From assembly GCA_934504065.1 (NCBI GenBank), contig CAKSVQ010000131.1:1-6292 (forward strand): a stretch of 6,292 nt of DNA. Reading direction: 5' to 3'. The position numbers and the translations under genes were made by a program. The stretch's first letter is position 1; every line of letters starts with the position of its first letter. Shown piece by piece: positions 1-5,368 of the stretch. Source of the stretch: an uncultured Dysosmobacter sp. (GTDB lineage: Bacteria; Bacillota; Clostridia; Oscillospirales; Oscillospiraceae). Below the pieces are notes generated by a model that was not told where the DNA came from, made no database searches, and saw only the letters and a list, made by a program, of their open reading frames with translations.

Positions 1-576
1 GCTGTGAACAGCCTGCACCGTGGGCAGGTACACCCCCGCGATCAACAGGATGGACGAGCCGGAGATGCCCGGCAGCACCATGGCGGTGATGGCCACCGCG
101 CCGGAGAGAAACAGATAGAGAAATTGCAGCAGGGAAAGCTGTGCGTAATCCACGCTGCCCAGAGTGCCGCTGCCTGTGCGCAGCAGGGTCAGTGCTACAA
201 CGACGGCAACGCCCAGCAGCAAAAACCAGCCGTGCTGCAAAGGCTTTTTCAGTGCCTGCCGCTCCGCCAGAACAACGGAGGGGATGGAGAAGACCGTCAG
301 TCCCAGAAACAGGGAACTCATGAAGTAGATGTTCTTTTCAAAGAGGCTGTTGAGCAGGATAACGCACACCGCCATGCCCATGGCCCAGCCCACGCCCAGC
401 TTGATAAGATAGCGGAGGGCTGCCTTCCGCTCCGCGCCGCTTTCGCGGAACAGGCTGTGCAGCGCATTCAAAAAGCGCTCGTAAAAGCCAAGGATCAAGG
501 CGATGGTCCCGCCGGAAACACCGGGAACACTGTCGGCCAGCGCCATGCAGAAGCCGTGAAATGCCGTTAAGATCAT
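1..576 (-). CDS. DUF368 family membrane protein (PopT-type undecaprenyl phosphate carrier recycler), N-terminal 192 residues
   Basis: The reverse strand is open from the ATG at 576-574 to the window edge, giving 192 residues of a hydrophobic polytopic protein whose C-terminus lies outside. The family signature appears twice: residues 15-28 contain ADSVPGVSGGT followed by a hydrophobic run, and residues 162-182 contain AITAMVLPGISGSS followed by LLIAGVY. These duplicated Pro-Gly-x-Ser-Gly segments are typical of DUF368. Members of this family, named PopT, have been implicated in returning undecaprenyl phosphate across the cytoplasmic membrane for reuse in peptidoglycan and polysaccharide synthesis; that role is family knowledge, not something the sequence proves. 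The start codon overlaps the flippase stop as ATGA, and only a weak AAGCAGG lies upstream, so translation is probably coupled to the flippase. Family assignment is firm; the exact function in this organism is inferred. Confidence 0.88.
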   Translation of the reverse strand, partial: MILTAFHGFCMALADSVPGVSGGTIALILGFYERFLNALHSLFRESGAERKAALRYLIKLGVGWAMGMAVCVILLNSLFEKNIYFMSSLFLGLTVFSIPSVVLAERQALKKPLQHGWFLLLGVAVVVALTLLRTGSGTLGSVDYAQLSLLQFLYLFLSGAVAITAMVLPGISGSSILLIAGVYLPTVQAVHS

Positions 577-1979
577 AAGGATGCCTGCTTTCTATGAAGA
601 ATGGCCCGCACAGCGGGCAGGGCGGAGGGAAGTCCCAGCAAAAACAGCGCGGCAAGGCCCGCTGCCTGTACCAAAAGCCATCCCGGCCAGCGGAAGAGGA
701 GAAACGCGGTTTGCAGTGCCAATGTTCCGGCGTACAGCGCCAGCTTTCCGCCGGAGAGGGGGAAAGGCAGCCTCCGCCGGGCATTGAAGAGCCGGATCAG
801 GAACACGGCAAGGCAGCTTGCAAAGGTGGCGGCGGCCGCACCCTGAATGCCGATCCGGGGAATGAGCAGCAAATTCAGCACGACATTGGCGGCGGCTCCC
901 ACCAGCGATGTCCAGAAGGAGGCGGCGCTTTTTTTCGTGACCACGTACACGCTGCCCATAAAGCTGGAAAATGCGGCGGCGGCCATGGAAAGCGTCAGCA
1001 TGGGGATATAGCGCCACGCAGAGTAATACGGCTCGTCAGCAAGCAGACGGATCAGCAGGGGGGACAGTGCGATGATGCCGCCTGCGCAAAGCGACACCGC
1101 CGCGGCAAAGGCGTCCCAGATCCTGCCGTAAAACCGCAGGTGCGACTGACGGTCGCCGCAGCTTTCTGCAATGGCGGACAGCTGCCATGCATCCAGAAAC
1201 ACCGTGGAGAGAATGGTGAGGATGGTGGGAATTTTATAGGCCACGGCATAAATGCCGTTGGCGCTGCTGCAGAGAAAGTCTTTCACCATGTACCGATCAG
1301 ACACGCCCATGATCCACCAGAAAATGGCCGTGGGGATCAGCGGGACGCAATAGCGCAGCATCTGCCGCCGCAGCTTGGGGAGAATGGCCGGGCGCACATA
1401 CCGCCAAAGCCGCCCCTGCCGGACGATCAGCGCCGTGGTGATGAGGTTTGCAACGGTGGTGGAGAGCACATACCCCTGAATGCCCCACCCGAACACGGCA
1501 AGAAACAGCACATTCAGGGTGATGAACAGCGCTGTGTTGAAAAGCCCCTGCACGGCAAAGAGCGCCGTGTTGCCCATGGCCCGCACAAAGTGGGCGCAGA
1601 GGGCGTGATAGCAGGAGGCAATGACGAAGGAGGAGAGGAGAAAGCCATAGGCGTGAACCGCCGGAATCCTTTGCAAAAGGGCGGTGAGCAGCAGCATCCC
1701 GGCAGAGCCGAGAGTGATGATGCGCAGCCCCACGGAAAAAGCCTCCGCCCGTCCACCCCTGCGGTCCGCGGCGAAGCGGAACACGGCGTCCGTAATGTCC
1801 AGCGATACCAGCGGGATCAGAAGATTTGCCGTTTGGGTGATGAGGTCGGCGGTGCCGTATTCCGCGGGTGTGAGATAGCCGGTGTAAAACCGCACCATCA
1901 AAAATACCAGCAGCTTTGACCCAAAGGTGCCCACGCTCATCAGCAGTGTGTTTGCGGCAAGCGTTTGATATTTATTCAG
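573..1979 (-). CDS. Wzx-like polysaccharide/oligosaccharide flippase (MOP superfamily), CTG start proposed
   Basis: This encodes about 468 residues of an integral membrane protein with many hydrophobic segments throughout, the usual size of Wzx-type flippases that move undecaprenyl-linked sugars across the cytoplasmic membrane. The N-terminus is characteristic: NKYQTLAANTLL, then GTFGSKLLVFLMVRFYTGYL and AEYGTADLI. The first ATG (1940-1938) would begin inside the first membrane helix and has no ribosome binding site. Thirteen codons upstream, a CTG at 1979-1977 gives the complete N-terminus and sits 7 nt after GGGAGGG, so I choose it; no ATG, GTG or TTG is available in frame. The C-terminal part has the hydrophobic repeats expected of polysaccharide biosynthesis C-terminal domains and ends at TGA 575-573, overlapping the DUF368 start. 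No neighbouring sugar transferases are visible, so the exported glycan is unknown. Confidence 0.85.
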   Translation of the reverse strand: MNKYQTLAANTLLMSVGTFGSKLLVFLMVRFYTGYLTPAEYGTADLITQTANLLIPLVSLDITDAVFRFAADRRGGRAEAFSVGLRIITLGSAGMLLLTALLQRIPAVHAYGFLLSSFVIASCYHALCAHFVRAMGNTALFAVQGLFNTALFITLNVLFLAVFGWGIQGYVLSTTVANLITTALIVRQGRLWRYVRPAILPKLRRQMLRYCVPLIPTAIFWWIMGVSDRYMVKDFLCSSANGIYAVAYKIPTILTILSTVFLDAWQLSAIAESCGDRQSHLRFYGRIWDAFAAAVSLCAGGIIALSPLLIRLLADEPYYSAWRYIPMLTLSMAAAAFSSFMGSVYVVTKKSAASFWTSLVGAAANVVLNLLLIPRIGIQGAAAATFASCLAVFLIRLFNARRRLPFPLSGGKLALYAGTLALQTAFLLFRWPGWLLVQAAGLAALFLLGLPSALPAVRAILHRKQASL

Positions 1980-1986
1980 AGCGATT

Positions 1987-1993
1987 CCCTCCC
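1987..1993 (-). promoter_or_regulatory. Ribosome binding site that fixes the flippase start
   Basis: The reverse strand reads GGGAGGG at 1993-1987, followed by the 7-nt spacer AATCGCT and CTG at 1979. This is the only purine-rich Shine-Dalgarno match near the flippase N-terminus, and it supports a rare CTG initiation codon rather than the internal ATG 39 nt downstream. Confidence 0.7.
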
Positions 1994-2000
1994 GTTTTGC

Positions 2001-2049
2001 AAAAAATGCGTTCCTTTACAATGAACAGTGTCATTGTAAAGGAACGCAT
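2001..2049 (-). terminator. Long perfect hairpin with T tract, probable terminator of the two-component operon
   Basis: A perfect 19-bp inverted repeat (arms 2006-2024 and 2031-2049, 6-nt loop 2025-2030) is followed on the minus strand by a run of six T (2006-2001). On the plus strand it is followed by A residues instead, so it points as an intrinsic terminator for the minus-strand kinase-regulator operon, whose last stop is at 2082. The stem is longer and more AT-rich than a textbook terminator. It ends only 7 nt before the flippase ribosome binding site, and the flippase -10 candidate lies within its upstream arm, so it may also act as an operator or attenuator. Confidence 0.65.
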
Positions 2050-2087
2050 AAAACCTGGGATAAACCATTATTAAACAGAGTTTAAAC
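2033..2087 (-). promoter_or_regulatory. Flippase operon promoter with four 11-bp-spaced response-regulator half-sites
   Basis: Read on the minus strand, hexamers occur at 2087-2082 (GTTTAA), 2076-2071 (GTTTAA), 2065-2060 (GTTTAT) and 2054-2049 (GTTTTA), each starting exactly 11 nt after the previous one. A -10-like TACAAT (5 of 6 to consensus) lies at 2038-2033, 21 nt beyond the third half-site and 10 nt beyond the fourth. No consensus -35 is found at normal spacing. Tandem hexamers in phase with the helix are the classic binding pattern of OmpR/PhoB-family activators. The first half-site overlaps the stop codon of the response regulator. Predicted transcription would begin near 2026, in the loop of the hairpin, giving a leader of about 45 nt. 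The pattern is directly visible; the bound protein is inferred. Confidence 0.6.
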
Positions 2088-2780
2088 TGCCTCCGCTTCC
2101 CCGCGGTTCAGGCGGTAGCCCACGCCCCACACGGTTTGCAGCAGCCGGGGGTGGGAGGGATCGTCCTCCACCTTTTCCCGCAGGCGGTTGATGTGCACCG
2201 CCACCGTTACATTATCGCCCATGGACTCCAGTCCCCAAATCATTTCATAAAGGTCCTCCCGGCTGAATACCTGCCCCGGATGGCGCATGAGAAAGAGCAG
2301 CAGCTCATATTCTTTGTTTTTCAGGGGAAGCTCGGCACCGTTTTTGAAGATGAGCCGCTGCCGGGTGTCCGCTGTTAGCACCCCAACGGTCAGGCGCTTC
2401 GGCTTTTCCTCCGGCTGGGGTTTCAGCCGCCGATACTGGGCGAGATGGGCCTTTACCCGGGCCACCAGCACACTGGGGGAAAAGGGTTTTTCAATGTAGT
2501 CGTCCGCGCCGAAGCCTAGGCCCCGGATCTTGTCCACGTCCTTGTCCAGCGCCGTGACCATGAGGATGGGAATGTCCTTTTTCTCCCGCACGGCGCGGCA
2601 GATGGCAAAGCCGTCGGTCCCCGGCAGCATCAGGTCCAGAAGCAGCAGGTCATAGTTTTCGGACAAAGCCGTGCGCAGGCCCTCCGTGCCGTCGGCGCAG
2701 TGGGTCACCTGATAGCCGCTCAGCTCCAGATAATCCCGCTCGATGTCGGCGTCGTCTTCAATGATGAGGATGTGGGACAT
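2082..2780 (-). CDS. OmpR/PhoB-family two-component response regulator
   Basis: This is a 232-residue DNA-binding response regulator. The receiver domain (residues 1-115) has the acidic pair E8/D9/D10, the phosphoacceptor D49 in LLLLDLMLPGTDG, T76, and K98 in ADDYIEKPF. A linker of about 15 residues leads to a winged-helix domain (about 130-226) with LKNKEYELLLFL, the probable recognition helix NVTVAVHINRLREKVE, and the ending TVWGVGYRL. The start is the ATG at 2780, six nt after a perfect AGGAGG (2792-2787); an upstream in-frame ATG at 2798 precedes that site and is rejected. The gene overlaps the kinase 3' end by 23 nt, so the pair is co-translated. Compared with OmpR or PhoB, helix alpha-1 is three residues shorter (DDADIERDYLELSGY). 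It probably autoregulates and controls the flippase operon. Confidence 0.93.
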   Translation of the reverse strand: MSHILIIEDDADIERDYLELSGYQVTHCADGTEGLRTALSENYDLLLLDLMLPGTDGFAICRAVREKKDIPILMVTALDKDVDKIRGLGFGADDYIEKPFSPSVLVARVKAHLAQYRRLKPQPEEKPKRLTVGVLTADTRQRLIFKNGAELPLKNKEYELLLFLMRHPGQVFSREDLYEMIWGLESMGDNVTVAVHINRLREKVEDDPSHPRLLQTVWGVGYRLNRGEAEAV

Positions 2781-3174
2781 GAGAGCCCTCCTTTGCAAGG
2801 GGAAGTGTCAATATAACGCGCAGGCCGCATCCGGCTCCGTTTTCCGCCCGGACGCTGCCGCCCATTTCCTCCACGGCCTTTTTTACCACGGCAAGACCAA
2901 GGCCGCTGCCGCTGCTCGGGGCAGTGCGGGCCGCGTCGCCCCGGTAAAAGGGGTCAAACAGCCGGGGAAGCTGTTCCGGGGGGACGCCGATGCCGTCGTC
3001 GGATACGGTGATCTCGGCCATGCCGTCCGTCTCCCGGACGGAGATGGAAACGTGAACGGTCTCCCGCCCGCCGTATTTGCGGCTGTTTCCCAGCAGGTTT
3101 GCAAAAATGCGCTGAAAAAGCTCCAGGTCGACCAGAACGCTGGATTCGCTGTCGATTTGCACGGCAATCTCCAT
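2758..3174 (-). CDS. Histidine kinase C-terminal part: HATPase_c domain with possible restart
   Basis: This 138-residue segment carries all the ATP-binding boxes in order: N box around residues 24-34 (FANLLGNSRKYG), G1 box at 58-64 (SDDGIGV), F box at 73-78 (FDPFYR) and G2 box at 89-95 (GSGLGLA). It is intact and ends 23 nt inside the regulator gene. Its first ATG (3174) lies 12 nt past the amber codon and in frame with it; AGGA within the TAGGA stop context could act as a weak ribosome binding site about 10 nt away. Translation by reinitiation is therefore conceivable but not shown. The simplest reading is that this is the downstream part of the interrupted kinase and not an independent gene. 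Confidence 0.6.
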   Translation of the reverse strand: MEIAVQIDSESSVLVDLELFQRIFANLLGNSRKYGGRETVHVSISVRETDGMAEITVSDDGIGVPPEQLPRLFDPFYRGDAARTAPSSGSGLGLAVVKKAVEEMGGSVRAENGAGCGLRVILTLPLAKEGSHVPHPHH

Positions 3175-3186
3175 TCCTGCGCTGTC

Positions 3187-3189
3187 CTA
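3187..3189 (-). other. In-frame TAG codon separating the two halves of the kinase
   Basis: The minus strand reads GCA GAC GGG TAG GAC AGC, with the same frame open on both sides. Sense codons one base away include CAG (Gln), GAG (Glu), AAG (Lys) and TGG (Trp). The other stops that fall inside this window are TGA or TAA, so TAG is not otherwise used here, and nothing in the window points to a recoded genetic code. Confidence 0.85.
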
Positions 3190-3927
3190 CCCGTCTGCAA
3201 GGGTGCGGAGGGTTTGCCGCAGGGGCAGGGGCTGGAGCCGGACGGGGTAAGTGCTGACATCCAGCTTGGCAAATTCAAAAAGGTGGTTTACCATGCCTTC
3301 CATGTTGGTCTCCTTGGCGCGGATGGTTTGCAGATAGCGTGTCCGGACTGCTTCATCTTTGGCAACACCGTCCAGCAGGGCCTCTGTATAGGCGCGGATG
3401 GAGGTCAGAGGGCTTTTCAGATCATGGGACATCCCCACGATCAGCTCCTGCTTTTTTTGCTGCTGAAGCTGCTGCTGCTCCAGCGAGGCTTTCAGCCGGG
3501 CGGCCATTTCGTCCACCGCGTCGCAGGCGGGCTTGAATTCGTCCTCCCCGGCGTAGGCGATGGGGGTGTCCAGATCGCCGTCCCGGATGCGGGCAACACC
3601 GGAGGACAGCGCGTCCAGCGGCTGGGAAATATGGCGGAACAGGCTGCGGGTCAGATAGAGATTTGTCAGAGCGATGGCTGCCAGCAGCGCGATGAATACC
3701 GTTCCGGCATAGATGCAGAGGATGGCAGCGGAGCCGGAGAGCAGGGCTTCGATCTGTTCCCCGGTCTGATGAAGCTCCCGCAGGGAAATGCCCAGCTGGG
3801 GCAGATAAACACGTTCCAGCAGCACAAATGCAATGCCCATTCCAATCAGCAGCAATACCGCCGCCACCAGAACGGGGATCAGCAGCATGGCAATATTGGA
3901 ACGCGCCAGTCGTTTTTGGATGGTCAT
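3187..3927 (-). CDS. Histidine kinase N-terminal part: membrane sensor, HAMP and DHp domains
   Basis: The 246-residue first half has a short cytoplasmic N-terminus, a membrane helix at about 13-37, a short external loop (about 38-65), a second helix at about 66-90, a HAMP region (about 91-145 with SQPLDALSSGVARIRDGDLD), a glutamine-rich coiled linker (QQQLQQQKKQ), and a HisKA dimerisation domain. The phosphoacceptor is H168 in GMSHDLKSPLTSIRAYTEALL. The second DHp helix continues to about residue 222 (NHLFEFAKLD). The small external loop suggests sensing within or at the membrane, as in envelope-stress kinases, though no ligand can be named. The start ATG at 3927 follows a GGAGGG located 12 nt away, a somewhat long spacing. 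As it stands the product lacks the ATPase domain. Confidence 0.8.
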   Translation of the reverse strand: MTIQKRLARSNIAMLLIPVLVAAVLLLIGMGIAFVLLERVYLPQLGISLRELHQTGEQIEALLSGSAAILCIYAGTVFIALLAAIALTNLYLTRSLFRHISQPLDALSSGVARIRDGDLDTPIAYAGEDEFKPACDAVDEMAARLKASLEQQQLQQQKKQELIVGMSHDLKSPLTSIRAYTEALLDGVAKDEAVRTRYLQTIRAKETNMEGMVNHLFEFAKLDVSTYPVRLQPLPLRQTLRTLADG

Positions 3928-3959
3928 GGTCCCACTCTCCCTCCACTTTTGTCCCCATC

Positions 3960-4004
3960 ATTATACCGGGCGGCCCCGCGCAAGGGTTAAACGGAGTTTA
4001 AACT
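3960..4004 (-). promoter_or_regulatory. Kinase-regulator operon promoter with paired GTTTAA operator
   Basis: The minus strand carries a perfect -10 TATAAT at 3965-3960. Instead of a -35, two GTTTAA hexamers stand at 4003-3998 and 3992-3987, 11 nt apart, with exactly 21 nt between the nearer one and the -10. The 18-bp core (3987-4004) matches 2071-2088 upstream of the flippase at 17 of 18 positions. Transcription would start near 3953, giving a leader of roughly 26 nt before the kinase ATG. The arrangement suggests class II activation, in which the response regulator occupies the -35 region, hence positive autoregulation; the protein involved is inferred. Confidence 0.65.
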
Positions 4005-4131
4005 CGGGGAAAAAGGCGGAAAGCATATAAAATTTCCCCGTTTATTTGCACTTATATTACCACAAAATGGGCAAAAATTCAAGTCTTGTCCTGCAAGCAG
4101 GGATGCCGTAAGCTGGGGGGCGGAGGTGAAG
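4005..4131 (+). other. Leader/promoter region of the DUF6323-DUF6179 operon
   Basis: This AT-rich gap separates the divergent kinase operon from the plus-strand genes. The best -10-like hexamers are TATAAA (4026-4031) and TATATT (4053-4058), but neither has a recognisable -35, so I do not fix a promoter. The palindromic GTTTAAAC at its left edge could influence both directions. A short CCTGC-AA-GCAGG dyad (about 4090-4101) is too small to interpret. The segment ends in the strong ribosome binding site GGAGGTGA (4122-4129), whose core is 5 nt before ATG 4132 and 8 nt before ATG 4135. Confidence 0.4.
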
Positions 4132-4545
4132 ATGATGGCAAAAGAAGATGCGCTGCGCATGGGCGCGGGAACGGCGGAGATCGCGGCGGCGCAAGGACTG
4201 ACATTGAGCCATGAGCAGCTGGCGGCGCTGGAGGAGAGAAGAAAGCAGGCCCTGCGGGATAGCGGCAGGGTGGAATGGAACGGCGGCATCCTGCCCCGGC
4301 TGCTGGAGCGGTTTACCGATTCGCCGCATCTGCATCAGGCGGAACTGGCGGAGACACTGGAGCGGCTGCAAGCCCTGTTTTACCACTGGAAAAACGAGGT
4401 GGGCGATCTGACGCCGGATGAAACCGTGCTGCACTGGCTGCGCAGGGGCTTTGACCGGATGGGCGGTGACATGAACGCGCTGGAGGGCTTTTCGCCCCTT
4501 GCCCTGCAGCGGCGGCTGAAGGAGGAAGCGGATGAACGGACTTGA
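4132..4545 (+). CDS. DUF6323-like protein of unknown function
   Basis: This is a 137-residue soluble, mostly helical protein with no signal peptide, membrane segment or metal or catalytic motif that I can identify. Recognisable parts are GLTLSHEQLAALEERRKQAL (22-41), SGRVEWNGGILPRLLERFTDSP (44-65), the helix ETLERLQALFYHWKNE (74-89), and LTPDETVLHWLRRGFDRMGGD (93-113). This order resembles the Firmicutes family DUF6323 as I remember it; the assignment needs a profile match. ATG 4132 or 4135 fits the ribosome binding site GGAGG (4122-4126). A GTG at 4126 overlaps that site and is rejected as a start. The gene overlaps the next one by 14 nt, and these families are usually found side by side, so the products probably act together. 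Confidence 0.72.
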   Translation: MMAKEDALRMGAGTAEIAAAQGLTLSHEQLAALEERRKQALRDSGRVEWNGGILPRLLERFTDSPHLHQAELAETLERLQALFYHWKNEVGDLTPDETVLHWLRRGFDRMGGDMNALEGFSPLALQRRLKEEADERT

Positions 4546-5368
4546 AGCAAGCGAGCCGGAGGAACTGCTGTGGACGCTGCTGCGCTGTCAAGCGCGGCGG
4601 TATACCGGGGGACAAAGCACATCGCTGCGTGAGGAGACGGCGCAGACCTTGCTGCGCTCCATCCGCTTTTCCCTTGCCCTGCCGGGTGTTTTGCGGCAAG
4701 ACATCACCACGCCGGAGGCGCTTCTGTATGCCGGGGAGCGGGCCGTGCGCGCACAGGTAAAACGGGCGCACTTTCTTTATCTGCGGGCCCGCCGATGCGT
4801 ATATCAGGAGGAGTGCTTGTCCCTTGAGACCACGCTTTCGGAGATCGGCGGCTTTTTCCGGGCGTATGACCCGGTGTTCTTTGCGGCGGAGCTGCCCTGC
4901 GGCATTGACTATCAGCTGAGCCTTCCGGTGCCGGAGCAGCTTATGGGCGTGCTCTGGCTGGGGGAATACATCCGGCGGCTGCTGACTGAGGACGCTATTT
5001 TGCGCCGCCTGCCGCCGGAGGGCGTGCGCCGGGTGCTGGGGAGCATTCCGGAGCACCGGGAAGTGCTGATGAATCTCTACATCCCAGTGGCCGAGGCCGC
5101 GCTGGGCGTGACGCTGATAGAGGGCGACCTTTTTAGTCTGAATATGACCGAAGCGGAACAGCGCCGGGCGCAGGTATTGCTTTCCGGCAGGACCCGGGCG
5201 GAGCGAGCGGCGCTTTTGCGCGCGGCGGCTCAAAGGTTATCCCGCCGTCTGGCGCTTTCTGACCGGGAGGAAGCTTGCCTTCTGCACACGGCAGAGGCGC
5301 TGCTGCCCCGCGTGGAGGCGGTTTTGGACGCAGAGGGCGGATGGCAGGGAATTTTTCCCGCATTTTAA
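4532..5368 (+). CDS. DUF6179-like protein of unknown function
   Basis: This 278-residue protein is rich in Leu, Arg, Ala and Glu, predicted to be largely helical and cytoplasmic. Its start ATG lies 6 nt after AGGAGG (4520-4525), inside the preceding gene, indicating coupled translation. Landmarks are QARRYTGGQSTSLREETAQTLLRSIRFSL (20-48), GERAVRAQVKRAHFLYLRAR (68-87), SEIGGFFRAYDPVFFAAELPCGIDYQL (103-129), the hydrophobic EQLMGVLWLGEYIRRLL (135-151), and NLYIPVAEAALGVTLIEGDLFSLNMT (181-206). The RYTxGxSTS segment and the partnership with a DUF6323-like gene are why I assign DUF6179. No enzyme motif was found and no function should be assumed. The stop is TAA at 5366-5368, with no clear GC-rich terminator after it. 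Confidence 0.7.
   Translation: MNGLEASEPEELLWTLLRCQARRYTGGQSTSLREETAQTLLRSIRFSLALPGVLRQDITTPEALLYAGERAVRAQVKRAHFLYLRARRCVYQEECLSLETTLSEIGGFFRAYDPVFFAAELPCGIDYQLSLPVPEQLMGVLWLGEYIRRLLTEDAILRRLPPEGVRRVLGSIPEHREVLMNLYIPVAEAALGVTLIEGDLFSLNMTEAEQRRAQVLLSGRTRAERAALLRAAAQRLSRRLALSDREEACLLHTAEALLPRVEAVLDAEGGWQGIFPAF

Larger units (their letters stand above)
2758..3927 (-). pseudogene. Sensor histidine kinase interrupted by one in-frame amber codon
   Basis: The reverse-strand frame starting at ATG 3927 encodes a complete two-helix membrane histidine kinase of 389 codons, except that codon 247 is TAG (3189-3187). Reading continues in exactly the same frame through DSAG to a methionine and an intact ATP-binding domain, ending at TGA 2760-2758. 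No other lesion is seen in either half. The break lies between the DHp domain, which carries the phosphorylated histidine, and the catalytic ATPase domain, so the untreated first product could not phosphorylate itself. It may be a recent nonsense mutation, a sequencing error, a suppressed stop, or a functional split kinase made by reinitiation. The kinase precedes the regulator in the operon and shares its promoter. Confidence 0.75.

Noticed and set aside
4..570. Plus-strand open frame of 188 codons at the left edge
   Set aside because: It lies opposite the DUF368 coding region and yields a Gln/Gly/His-rich product with no family resemblance.
594..1919. Plus-strand open frame of 441 codons opposite the flippase
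   Set aside because: Its product is a low-complexity, Gly/His/Gln/Arg-rich sequence with no domain, while the opposite strand encodes a clear flippase. Long antisense frames are common in GC-rich DNA.
2006..2049. Inverted repeat as transposon ends or a miniature element
   Set aside because: The arms are separated by only 6 nt, no target duplication flanks them, and the T tract and position fit a terminator better.
2781..2798. Earlier in-frame ATG (2798) giving the regulator six extra residues
   Set aside because: It lies upstream of the AGGAGG at 2792-2787, which is correctly spaced for ATG 2780, and MSHILIIEDD is the normal start of such receivers.
3187..3189. Pyrrolysine or general TAG recoding
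   Set aside because: The kinase site is not a known pyrrolysine protein, and there is no evidence of recoding elsewhere in the window. A simple mutation or sequence error is more economical.
3440..3470. A AAA AAG slippery-type heptamer in the kinase linker, in the phase of the dnaX frameshift site
   Set aside because: A -1 shift would give only about ten residues before a stop, and the run is explained by the QQQKKQE coiled linker. No convincing stimulatory structure was seen.
2743..3990. Plus-strand open frame of 415 codons opposite the kinase-regulator operon
   Set aside because: It mirrors the real genes, has no plausible ribosome binding site or recognisable domain, and covers both domains of an obvious histidine kinase on the other strand.
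4313..5233. Minus-strand open frame of 306 codons opposite the DUF6323/DUF6179-like genes
   Set aside because: It is a basic, Gln/Pro/Arg-rich shadow, and the plus-strand genes have overlapping starts with strong ribosome binding sites.
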